From Streptomyces flavochromogenes (GTDB lineage: Bacteria; Actinomycetota; Actinomycetes; Streptomycetales; Streptomycetaceae), in assembly GCF_000717595.1 (NCBI RefSeq), contig NZ_JNZO01000001.1:372001-436000 (forward strand): 64,000 nt of DNA. The letters are read 5' to 3'. Of this stretch, positions 7,470 through 15,104 are shown piece after piece. Position 1 is the stretch's first letter. Every line of letters starts with the position of its first letter. Under the pieces are notes generated by a model. It saw nothing but the letters and a program-made list of their open reading frames with translations. It ran no database searches and was not told the origin of the DNA. Position numbers and translations under genes: made by a program.

Positions 7470-9356
7470 TCAGTGATCGAAGCAGGGGTCGACGAAGGAC
7501 GGCGTGGTCTGGGGGACCGAGCCGCGGGCGACACGCCACCGGCGGTGCTGCTCGGACTCGGCGACGGCCTCGGCCACGAGCGACGCCTGACGGGCACCGC
7601 TCTGGTAGCCGCCGAAGCGGGCCACGGGGCTCCACTCTGGGCTCACCGGCGGAAGGGCATCGTCGAGCCCCTCGTACTCCGCGGTCGCGTAGACGATGCG
7701 GCCGCCGACGACGGTGAGGACGGACTCGATGTCGGGGATGACGCCCTCGGGGACGGTCAGGTAGTCGTCGGAGAGGATCGCGAGGTCGCCGTACGAGCCC
7801 TCGCGCAGGGTTCCCTTGACGTCCTGCTCGCCGGTGAGCTGCGCCCCGCCCCGGGTGTAGAGGCCGAGGGCGGTCTCCCGGTCGATCAGGTTCCCCGCCG
7901 GGTAGAGGGACGTGCCGCCGACGGTGCGCCCGGTCACCAGCCAGTGGAGTGCGACCCAGGGGTTGTACGAGGAGACGCGGGTGGCGTCGGTTCCGGCGGC
8001 GACGGTCAGGCCGCGGTCGAGCATGGCCCGCACCGGCGGGGTGTGGGCGGCTGCCTCGGCACCGTAGCGGTCGAGAAACGCGGCGCCCTGGAAGGACATG
8101 CGGTTCTGGACGGAGACGGCTCCGCCGAGGGCGGCGATCCGGTCGAGGCTGCCGGCCGAGACGGTCTCCGCGTGGTCGAAGAGCCACCGGTTGCCGCCGG
8201 GGAAGAGTCCCTCCGAGGCGAGCTTCTCGAAGACGGCCAGGTCGCGGCGGATCGTCTCGTCGTACGTGGCGTGGAGGCGGAAGCCCCAGCCGTTCTCGAG
8301 CAGGAGCCGTACCGCGCTCTCGAACTCGGTCTCGTAGCCCTCGGCGAGCTCGGGCCGGGGCTCGGAGAAGTTCTCGAAGTCGGCAGCGGCCCAGGTCAGG
8401 TTCTCACCCGCGCCGTTCAGCCGGAGCCACTCGTCCCCGTCCCCGGGCTTGACCACCTCGGTCCAGCGCTTCAGGTCGGCGAGTTCCTGCCCGGCCGTCT
8501 GCGGGAAGAGGTGGTAGGCGATGCGGAGGGTCAGCTCCCCCGACCTGGCGAGGTCGACGACGGTCGCGTAGTTGTCGGGGAAGTTCTGGAAGCCGCCGGC
8601 GGCGTCGACCGCGGAGGTCAGGCCGAAGCGGTTCAGCTCCCGCAGGAAGTGCCGTGTCGATGTCCGTCTGTCGGCCTCGTCGAGAGCCGGCGCCTTGACC
8701 AGGGTCGAGTAGAGGATGAGCGCGCTCGGGGCGGCGAGGAGGACTCCGTTGGGTTCGCCGTCCCGGCCCCGGACGATCTGGCCGCCGCGAGGATCGGGGG
8801 TGTCGCGGGTGAACCCGGCCGCCCGCACCGCGGCCCGGTTCATCAGGGCCGACTGGTACAGGTGCAGGACGAAGACCGGGGTGTCGGGGGCTGCGGCGTT
8901 CAGCTCGGCGACGGTCGGCATCCGGCGCTCGGCGAACTGCTCGGCGGTCCAGCCGCCCACCACCCGGATCCACTGCCCCTTCGGGGTGCGGCCGGCCTGC
9001 TCACGCAGCATGGCCAGAGCCTGGCGGAGGCTCCGTACCCCGTCCCAGCGCAGCTCCAGGACGTAGTTCAGGCCGCCCCGGATGACGTGCAGGTGCGAGT
9101 CGTTGAGTCCTGGGATCACCCGGCGGCCCAGGGCGTCCACGACCTTCGTGCCCGGCCCGACGAGATGGGCGAGGTCGTGGTCGTCTCCGAGGGCCGCGAC
9201 CCGGCCGTCGCGGATCGCGATGGCACGGGCCTCGGGTCGGCCGGGGTCGCCGGTGAACACCTTCGCATTGCGGACGAGAAGGTCGGCCTGCGCGGGTTCC
9301 CGGCGCTGGGCGGGGACGAGGCCCGCCACCGGCATGCTCATGGACGGCCCGGTCAT
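7470..9356 (-). CDS. Amidohydrolase, YtcJ type
   Basis: Metal-dependent amidohydrolase of 628 residues (Amidohydro_3/YtcJ group). The N-terminal beta-sandwich leads to the metal motif PGLNDSHLHV, and later RLHAT, DHAE and a catalytic Asp in AAGTDATR are in the expected order for a TIM-barrel amidohydrolase. No signal peptide is obvious, so it should act in the cytoplasm. The ATG overlaps the stop of the upstream esterase (ATGA), which argues that the two act on the same compound, perhaps an ester or amide that is first opened by the esterase. Substrates of YtcJ-like proteins are mostly unknown. Confidence 0.85.
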   Translation of the reverse strand: MTGPSMSMPVAGLVPAQRREPAQADLLVRNAKVFTGDPGRPEARAIAIRDGRVAALGDDHDLAHLVGPGTKVVDALGRRVIPGLNDSHLHVIRGGLNYVLELRWDGVRSLRQALAMLREQAGRTPKGQWIRVVGGWTAEQFAERRMPTVAELNAAAPDTPVFVLHLYQSALMNRAAVRAAGFTRDTPDPRGGQIVRGRDGEPNGVLLAAPSALILYSTLVKAPALDEADRRTSTRHFLRELNRFGLTSAVDAAGGFQNFPDNYATVVDLARSGELTLRIAYHLFPQTAGQELADLKRWTEVVKPGDGDEWLRLNGAGENLTWAAADFENFSEPRPELAEGYETEFESAVRLLLENGWGFRLHATYDETIRRDLAVFEKLASEGLFPGGNRWLFDHAETVSAGSLDRIAALGGAVSVQNRMSFQGAAFLDRYGAEAAAHTPPVRAMLDRGLTVAAGTDATRVSSYNPWVALHWLVTGRTVGGTSLYPAGNLIDRETALGLYTRGGAQLTGEQDVKGTLREGSYGDLAILSDDYLTVPEGVIPDIESVLTVVGGRIVYATAEYEGLDDALPPVSPEWSPVARFGGYQSGARQASLVAEAVAESEQHRRWRVARGSVPQTTPSFVDPCFDH

Positions 9357-10306
9357 GCGAGGGCCTTGCGCAGAGCGTCGGTGGCGACGCCGATGGCCAG
9401 TTCCGCTCCATGCGTCTCGCGCAGCGCGTTCAGCATCACGAAGTCGTGGATGACCCCCTGGACGCGCAGAGCGGTGACGGGGACGCCGGCGGCACGGAGC
9501 TTCGCCGCGTACGTCTCGCCCTCGTCGCGCAGGACGTCGGCCTCGGCGGTGATGACCAGGGCCGGCGGCAGGCCGGTGAGCTGCTCTGTGGAGGCACGCA
9601 GCGGCGAGGCGGTGATCTGGGCGCGCTCGGCCTCGTCGGTCGTGTACTGGTCCCAGAACCACTTCATGGCGTCGCGGCGCAGGAAGTAGCCCTCATCGAA
9701 CTGGTGGTACGAGTCGTTGTCGAAGCTCGCGTCCGTGACCGGGTAGAAGAGGACCTGCTGGACGAGCGTGACGTCGCCGCGCTGCTTGGCCATGAGGGTG
9801 AGGGCGGCGCTCATGTTGCCGCCGACCGAGTCGCCCGCGACGGCGATCCTCGTGCCGTCGAGGTCGTTGTGGTGGCCCTCGCGGGCGACCCACTGGGCGA
9901 CGCTGTAGTTCTGCTCGATGGCGACGGGGTAGCGCGCCTCGGGCGAGAGGTCGTACTCGGGGAAGACCACGGCCGCCCGGGTGCCGACGGCGAGTTCGCG
10001 GACGAGCCGGTCGTGGGTGTGGGCGTTGCCGAACACCCAGCCCGCGCCGTGGATGTAGAGGATGACGGGGAGCGGGCCGGTGGCGCCGCGGGGGCGGACG
10101 ATCCGGGCGCGGACGTCACCGGTCGGGCCGCCGTGGACGGTGATCCACTCCTCGTCGACGTCCGGCAGGGGGACGCCTTCACCGTTCTGCACGTGGTCCA
10201 CGGCCTTACGGCCTTCGGCGACGGGGATCTGGTAGAGGTACGGCGGCTGGGCGGTGGCATCGGCGAACGCCTGGGCGGCGGGTTCGAGGACCGGACGGTT
10301 CTTCAT
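9353..10306 (-). CDS. Esterase/lipase of the hormone-sensitive lipase family
   Basis: Alpha/beta-hydrolase of 317 residues. The oxyanion-hole motif is HGAGW at 86-90 (family form HGGGW), the nucleophile motif is GDSVGG with Ser160, and the C-terminal part has EADVLRDEGETYA with the catalytic Asp and VIHDFVMLNA with the catalytic His. These are the hallmarks of bacterial HSL (family IV) esterases acting on short-chain esters. There is no signal peptide. AAGGAGAA precedes the ATG, and the stop is fused to the start of the amidohydrolase. Confidence 0.88.
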   Translation of the reverse strand: MKNRPVLEPAAQAFADATAQPPYLYQIPVAEGRKAVDHVQNGEGVPLPDVDEEWITVHGGPTGDVRARIVRPRGATGPLPVILYIHGAGWVFGNAHTHDRLVRELAVGTRAAVVFPEYDLSPEARYPVAIEQNYSVAQWVAREGHHNDLDGTRIAVAGDSVGGNMSAALTLMAKQRGDVTLVQQVLFYPVTDASFDNDSYHQFDEGYFLRRDAMKWFWDQYTTDEAERAQITASPLRASTEQLTGLPPALVITAEADVLRDEGETYAAKLRAAGVPVTALRVQGVIHDFVMLNALRETHGAELAIGVATDALRKALA

Positions 10307-10348
10307 GAGGGGTTCTCCTTCAGGGGAGGTACGGGGCGGGTAGAGCAG

Positions 10349-11170
10349 TCAGCGGGGCGCCCGCGCGGCGGCGAGGATCACGTGGGTGACCACGGCCGGG
10401 CGGGACACGGCCACTGCATGGGACGCGTCCACTTCGGTGATCTGCGAACCGGCGCGCCGGGCCATCCACCGTTCGGCGGCCGGCGGGATGTTCCTGTCGG
10501 CGGTGGCGATCAGCGCCCAGGACGGGATCGTCCTCCAGGCGGCTTCCCCGGCCTTCTCCTCCAGCGCGGTGGTGGCGACCGGGCGCTGGGTCGCGGCCAT
10601 GACAGCCGCGTCGGCAGTGGGGACGTCGGCGGCGAACTGCCGGTGGAACTTGGACCGTTCGATGACGAGCTCGGTGCCGGTGCCACCGCCGGGCAGCGGG
10701 TACGACCGCGGGTTCACGGTGTCGCCGAGGGTGGAGCCGGGGAACTTGGCGGCGAGTTCGGCCGCGCTCTCGCCCTTGTCCGGGGTGAACGCGGCGATGT
10801 AGACGAGGGCCTTCACACGGCTGTTGCCCACCGCGGCGCCACTGATGACGGCGCCGCCGTAGGAGTGGCCGACCAGGACGACGGGTCCGTCGACAGCGGC
10901 CAGCACGCTGCGCAGGTAGGTGGTGTCCGCGGCGAGACCGCGCAGCGGGTTGGCGGGGGCCAGGACGGGGTAGCCGGCGTGCTGCAGCCGCCTGATCGTG
11001 CCGCTCCAGCTGGAGGCGTCCACGAACGCTCCGTGGACCAGGACGATCGTGGGCTTGGGAACGTACCGGTCGGTGTTCTCGGCGGCGGGGCGGCTCACGG
11101 GTGCGGCGCCGATCAGGGCGGCGAGCGTCGCGGGCATGGCGAGGGCGAGGGTGCGCCTCGTGAGTTGCAT
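10349..11170 (-). CDS. Exported alpha/beta hydrolase, second copy
   Basis: A hydrolase of 273 residues. It begins MQLTRRTLALAMPATLAALI, a twin-arginine-like export signal, and then repeats the motif set of the hydrolase at 5597-6322: LVHGAFVDASSW, GHSYGG and a C-terminal DASHAV. It is therefore an extracellular or cell-surface paralogue of a cytosolic enzyme in the same cluster. A 42-base gap separates it from the esterase downstream. The substrate is not known. Confidence 0.82.
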   Translation of the reverse strand: MQLTRRTLALAMPATLAALIGAAPVSRPAAENTDRYVPKPTIVLVHGAFVDASSWSGTIRRLQHAGYPVLAPANPLRGLAADTTYLRSVLAAVDGPVVLVGHSYGGAVISGAAVGNSRVKALVYIAAFTPDKGESAAELAAKFPGSTLGDTVNPRSYPLPGGGTGTELVIERSKFHRQFAADVPTADAAVMAATQRPVATTALEEKAGEAAWRTIPSWALIATADRNIPPAAERWMARRAGSQITEVDASHAVAVSRPAVVTHVILAAARAPR

Positions 11171-11274
11171 GGGTGGGTGTGTCCTTGTCGGGTGGGGGGG
11201 GGAAGCGTTGGGTTGTGCTCGGTCAAGCGGGAGGGGTACGCCCGTCGAGCGGGGCTCGGGGGAGGGGCCAGACC

Positions 11275-12717
11275 TCAGAGGCCGTACGCCTCCAGGAGCC
11301 GGAGCCAGACCTCGCTCACCGTCGGGAAGGCGGGCACGGCGTGCCACAGGCGCTCCAGAGGGACCTCGCCCACGATGGCGACGGTGGCCGTGTGGATGAG
11401 CTCGGTCGCCATCGGGCCGGTGAGGGTGCAGCCGACGACGACGCCTCGGGTCTCGTCGACGACGAGCTTGGCGAGGCCGCGGTAGTCGTCCGCGTGGAGC
11501 GCGGCGCCGGCGACGTCGTCGATGCGGTACTCCACCGTGCGTACCGCGAGACCCGCTTCGCGTGCCGCGCGTTCGGTGAGACCCACGCTCGCCACCTCGG
11601 GACGGGTGAAGACGGCCTGCGGCACGGCGAAACGGTCGGCTTCCGCGCTCCACCGCTGCCGCCCGCCGGTGACGGCCGGACGCCCGGCGGCTCGCTCGAC
11701 GATCGCCGCCGCGCAGGCACGGGCCTGGTACTTGGCCATGTGGGTCAGAGGCGCGCGCCGGTTGACGTCGCCGACGGCGTAGAGCCAGTCGCCGTCGATC
11801 CCCGCGGTGACCCGACAGGTGTCGTCGACCGGGAGCCAGTCGCCGACGGGCAGTCCGACGGTCTCCAAGCCGAGGTCGGCCGTGCGCGGGCGACGGCCCA
11901 CGGCGGCAAGGACCTCGTCGCAGACGAGGGCGGTGCCGTCGTCGGTCTCCACGGTCACGGTGCGCGTGGTCTCGTCACGGGCGACCCGGACGGCCGACAC
12001 CCCGAAGCGGATCCTGACGCCCAGATCGCTCAGCCCTCGGGTGACCTCTTCGCCGGCGCACGGCTCCCAGCCGGTCAGCAGGGCCCGGTCGCGGACGAGC
12101 AGGGTGGCGGAGGCGCCGAGCGAGCGCCATGCGGTGGCCATCTCACAGGCCACCACTCCCCCGCCGATGACGACGAGCCGCGCGGGCACCGCGTCGGCGG
12201 TGGTGGCCTGCCGGTTGGTCCACACACCGATCCGGTCGAGCCCTTCGACCGGCGGGAGGGCGGGTTCCGTGCCGGTGCAGACCACGACCGCGCGCCGGGC
12301 CTGCAGGGTACGGACCGTGCCGTCGGGCGCGGTCACCTCCACCCGGCGCTCACCGGCGAGCCGTCCGTGGCCCCGTACGAGCGCGATGCCCGCACCGTCG
12401 AGCCAGTCGGCCTGGCCGGTGTCGTCACCGCGCCCGGTGAACCGGTCGCGGCGGGCCAACACCCGCGCCGGGTCGAGTGCCGCCGTGACCGCTTGCCGGG
12501 CCCCGTCGACCGAGCGGGCCTCCGCTCGGGCGGCGCCGGGACGCAGCAGAGCCTTGCTCGGCACGCAGGCACGGTAGGAGCACTCGCCGCCGACCGCCTC
12601 TGCCTCGACGACGACGGCTGTCAGCCCCGACCGGACGATCCGGTCGGCGACGACCTCGCCGGCCGGCCCTCCGCCGACCACGACGACGTCGTACGCGTCC
12701 TCGTCCGGGGCCGCCAT
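11275..12717 (-). CDS. Pyridine nucleotide-disulfide oxidoreductase (mercuric reductase/lipoamide dehydrogenase-like)
   Basis: FAD enzyme of 480 residues. Residues 11-20 carry the FAD-binding VVVVGGGPAG; the redox-active pair is Cys46-x4-Cys51 in a GGECSYRACVPSK context; an NAD(P) Rossmann motif VVIGGGVVACEMA follows; DWLYAVGDVN binds FAD; and the C-terminal dimerisation domain ends with HAVPAFPTVSE, the base and acid of family members. The cysteine-pair context differs from the usual TCLNVGCIP, so it is an atypical member; no extra metal-binding cysteines are seen. It overlaps the Dps gene by TGATG, so a role in redox defence alongside Dps is a reasonable inference. Confidence 0.85.
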   Translation of the reverse strand: MAAPDEDAYDVVVVGGGPAGEVVADRIVRSGLTAVVVEAEAVGGECSYRACVPSKALLRPGAARAEARSVDGARQAVTAALDPARVLARRDRFTGRGDDTGQADWLDGAGIALVRGHGRLAGERRVEVTAPDGTVRTLQARRAVVVCTGTEPALPPVEGLDRIGVWTNRQATTADAVPARLVVIGGGVVACEMATAWRSLGASATLLVRDRALLTGWEPCAGEEVTRGLSDLGVRIRFGVSAVRVARDETTRTVTVETDDGTALVCDEVLAAVGRRPRTADLGLETVGLPVGDWLPVDDTCRVTAGIDGDWLYAVGDVNRRAPLTHMAKYQARACAAAIVERAAGRPAVTGGRQRWSAEADRFAVPQAVFTRPEVASVGLTERAAREAGLAVRTVEYRIDDVAGAALHADDYRGLAKLVVDETRGVVVGCTLTGPMATELIHTATVAIVGEVPLERLWHAVPAFPTVSEVWLRLLEAYGL

Positions 12718-13295
12718 CAGCCGCGTACCAGCGGGGTGTCCACGAGGTGCTCGGCCAGGAACCACACCTGCGCCTCACCGGTACGGATGACCTCGGAGAC
12801 GAGCAGGTCGGTGCTGCCCTCGTCGCCCTCGGCCGAGATCCGGGCGGCAGCGTCCCGCGCGTCGATCAGGATCCGCTCGTGCGCGTCGAGGAGCCGCGAC
12901 AACATGACGGGAACCGGCTCCACCCCGTCCGGTGGCCGGGGGATCGCCGTCAGCTCCGCGACGTGGCGAGGGTCCCCGACGGCGACGCCGCCGAGGCTCT
13001 GGACCCGCTCGGCCAGCGCGTCCACGATGGCCAGTTGGGCCTCCGCGTGCTTGTCCAGCATGAGGTGGAGCGAGTAGAAGGTCGCCCCGCGCATGAGCCA
13101 GTGGTGCTTCTTGTAGAGGGAGTAGAGGATCTGCGTGTCGGCGAGGACGCGGTTCAGCCGCTGGCAGGCGTACATACGGGTGTCGTGGCCGAGGCCGATC
13201 GGCAGCTGCTTGAGCGTGCCGAACGCCTGGATCTCGGCGCCCTTCTGATGCAGCAGGGGCTGACCGCCGCCGTGCGGAGACGTGAGGGTGTCCAT
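12717..13295 (-). CDS. dps: Dps-family ferritin-like DNA-protection protein
   Basis: A protein of 192 residues with the Dps four-helix signature: YKKHHWLMRGATFYSLH from residue 61, then D81 and E85 at the positions of the ferroxidase ligands in E. coli Dps. Members form 12-mers that oxidise and store iron with hydrogen peroxide. It has an extended N-terminus of about 35 residues and a short C-terminal tail; both are tails that in some Streptomyces Dps proteins affect assembly. AGGAGTACTC precedes the ATG. It is coupled to the flavin reductase that follows. Confidence 0.9.
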   Translation of the reverse strand: MDTLTSPHGGGQPLLHQKGAEIQAFGTLKQLPIGLGHDTRMYACQRLNRVLADTQILYSLYKKHHWLMRGATFYSLHLMLDKHAEAQLAIVDALAERVQSLGGVAVGDPRHVAELTAIPRPPDGVEPVPVMLSRLLDAHERILIDARDAAARISAEGDEGSTDLLVSEVIRTGEAQVWFLAEHLVDTPLVRG

Positions 13296-13388
13296 CGAGT
13301 ACTCCTGTACAGGGAGAAGTGGGTGGGTGGGCCCGGCCGCCCGGTCGGGGGTGCGCGGCCGGCCGGACCCGGTCTGCGTTGCTCGCGC

Positions 13389-13898
13389 TCAGCGCTCGGC
13401 GATCGCCGGGGCGGCGGGGGGCCGGTGCAGGACGAGCCGGGTGAGGAGCCCACTGCCGAGACCGGCCACGAGCGCGAGGGCGGCCCACCCCAGGGGGTAC
13501 GGCGTGAGGCCGAGGGCCGCGTCGAGGGACCAGGCGCCGGGGCCGGTGGCGGCGAGCGCGGCAGCGGTGCCGATGAGGACGAGCGGGTACTCGTACCCGT
13601 CGTTCTGCACCCAGAGCCCGTGGCGCCATTTCACGGTGAGGGCGACGGTCATGACCCCGATGGCGCCGGTGGCGGCGAGAGGGGTCAGGAGGCCGGCGGC
13701 GAGCAGCAGGCCGGAGCCGATCTGACCGCCGCCCGCCGCCAGGGCGGTGAGGGCGCCGCCGCGGAAACCGTCACCACGGAACTCCTCCGTACCGCCCTCG
13801 AGTCCCTTGCCGCCCAGGTGTCGGCTGACCTTCTGCACACCGTGCCCGGCGACGAGCAGTCCCACCAGCAGACGCAGGATCAGAATGCCGGTGTCCAC
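13389..13898 (-). CDS. DoxX-family membrane protein
   Basis: Membrane protein of 169 residues with four hydrophobic segments. The N-terminal ILILRLLVGLLVAGHGVQK and the following GGxxx..FRGGALTALAAGGGQIG are typical of DoxX/YphA-type proteins, which are linked with sulfur-compound or redox stress handling. The GTG at 13898 lies five bases after the stop of the isochorismatase-like gene, so re-initiation is likely; no good ribosome site is seen. The function is not known in detail. Confidence 0.8.
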   Translation of the reverse strand: MDTGILILRLLVGLLVAGHGVQKVSRHLGGKGLEGGTEEFRGDGFRGGALTALAAGGGQIGSGLLLAAGLLTPLAATGAIGVMTVALTVKWRHGLWVQNDGYEYPLVLIGTAAALAATGPGAWSLDAALGLTPYPLGWAALALVAGLGSGLLTRLVLHRPPAAPAIAER

Positions 13899-13903
13899 AG
13901 GGG

Positions 13904-14566
13904 TCAGCCGGCCGCGTGCGCGCCGATGACCGACTGCGCGTACACGACACCCAGGCCGTACGCGCCCGCGTGGGCCTTGACGATCTCCATGACGGCGCCG
14001 TACGTCTCCTGGCGCGCCCAGTCGCGCTGCAGCTCCAGGAGGACCTGGACCCAGGTCACGGGGACGGCGCCGGCGGCGATCATCCGCTGCAGCGCGTGCT
14101 CGTGGGCGGCCGGGCTGACGCCGCCGGAGGCGTCGGTCACGACGTACACCTCGTAACCCTGCTCCAGCGCCGAGAGCGCGGGCAGCACCAGGCAGACCTC
14201 GGTCCACAGACCCGACACAATGATCTTCTTGCGTCCGGTCGCCTTGACCGCCGCTACGAGCGCCTCGTCCTCCCAGGCGTTCATGGTGGTGCGGTCGATG
14301 ATCTCGTTCTTGGGGAACACCTCCGCGAGCTGCGGCAGCAGGGGGCCCGAGAAGGACTCGGCGGCGACCGTGGTCAGAACGGCCGGCACGTCGAACGCCT
14401 GGGCGGCCTTGGCGAGACCCACGGTGCTGTTGATGATCGCGGTCCGGTCGCCGCTGCCGGTGCCGAAGAACATCTGCGGCTGGTGGTCCACGAAGAGCAT
14501 GACCGAGTTGTCGGGCGTGAGCAGGTCCTTGCTCGGAGCGGCCTGCACCTTGTTGATGTCGAACAT
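13904..14566 (-). CDS. Isochorismatase-family cysteine hydrolase (YcaC-like)
   Basis: Cysteine hydrolase of 220 residues. The catalytic triad of the fold is visible: Asp27 in LFVDHQPQMF, Lys113/114 in GRKKIIVSG, and Cys125 in LWTEVCLVLPA. The FVDHQPQMFFG and DRTTMNAWED segments match YcaC-like hydrolases, whose real substrates are unclear. The ATG at 14566 follows AAAGGA at seven bases. It is the first gene of a run continuing through DoxX, Dps and the reductase, suggesting one stress-responsive operon. Confidence 0.88.
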   Translation of the reverse strand: MFDINKVQAAPSKDLLTPDNSVMLFVDHQPQMFFGTGSGDRTAIINSTVGLAKAAQAFDVPAVLTTVAAESFSGPLLPQLAEVFPKNEIIDRTTMNAWEDEALVAAVKATGRKKIIVSGLWTEVCLVLPALSALEQGYEVYVVTDASGGVSPAAHEHALQRMIAAGAVPVTWVQVLLELQRDWARQETYGAVMEIVKAHAGAYGLGVVYAQSVIGAHAAG

Positions 14567-15104
14567 GAGGGGTCCTTTCGAAGCAATCGATAGCGCACCT
14601 GCCGCATCGGCGGCTCGGCACTTCGTCAAGCTACGAGCGACCCGACCGACCGCGTTGACCTCCTGCGCCCAGGAGTTGGCACGACAGCGCACAACCGGTG
14701 AAGGACGAGAGCCACGCCGTGTCACCAGCCCGAACTCGGCAAGGCCGCGACGCCGATCCCCAGAGGTGATCGCACGGAGAACCCGCCTGGGCCAACGAGG
14801 CGACTCGACCGAGCCACTTCACACATCCCGGCTCCCGCCCCTGTCACTCGACGGCGCAACCGAAGCGAACCGCACAGGCAGGACGCAGAGACCATCATCT
14901 CGGCAGCGTGCGCTGCCGACCCTCCCAAGCGGCGCCTAGCCTTACGCCGAGCCAAGAAGGGCCTTCTCACCAGCGGACGCCGCCGGGCAGCAGGAGCAAC
15001 TGGGGAGAGTGAAGCCGCTTTGGAGAGCGGAAAGACCGGCCCGCCGACACTCCCCGCACCAGATGTCGCGCGCCTGACGCCCTGTCATCAAACTCGGCAA
15101 AGGG
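14567..15104. other. 538-base stretch without a convincing gene
   Basis: It contains the promoter region for the isochorismatase-like gene near 14570-14660 (a TTGACC is present on the plus strand at 14656, not on the needed strand). The rest has many stop codons in all frames and less biased third positions than its surroundings. No recognisable protein, RNA or repeat was seen; together with the following ABC remnant it looks like decayed sequence. Confidence 0.4.
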
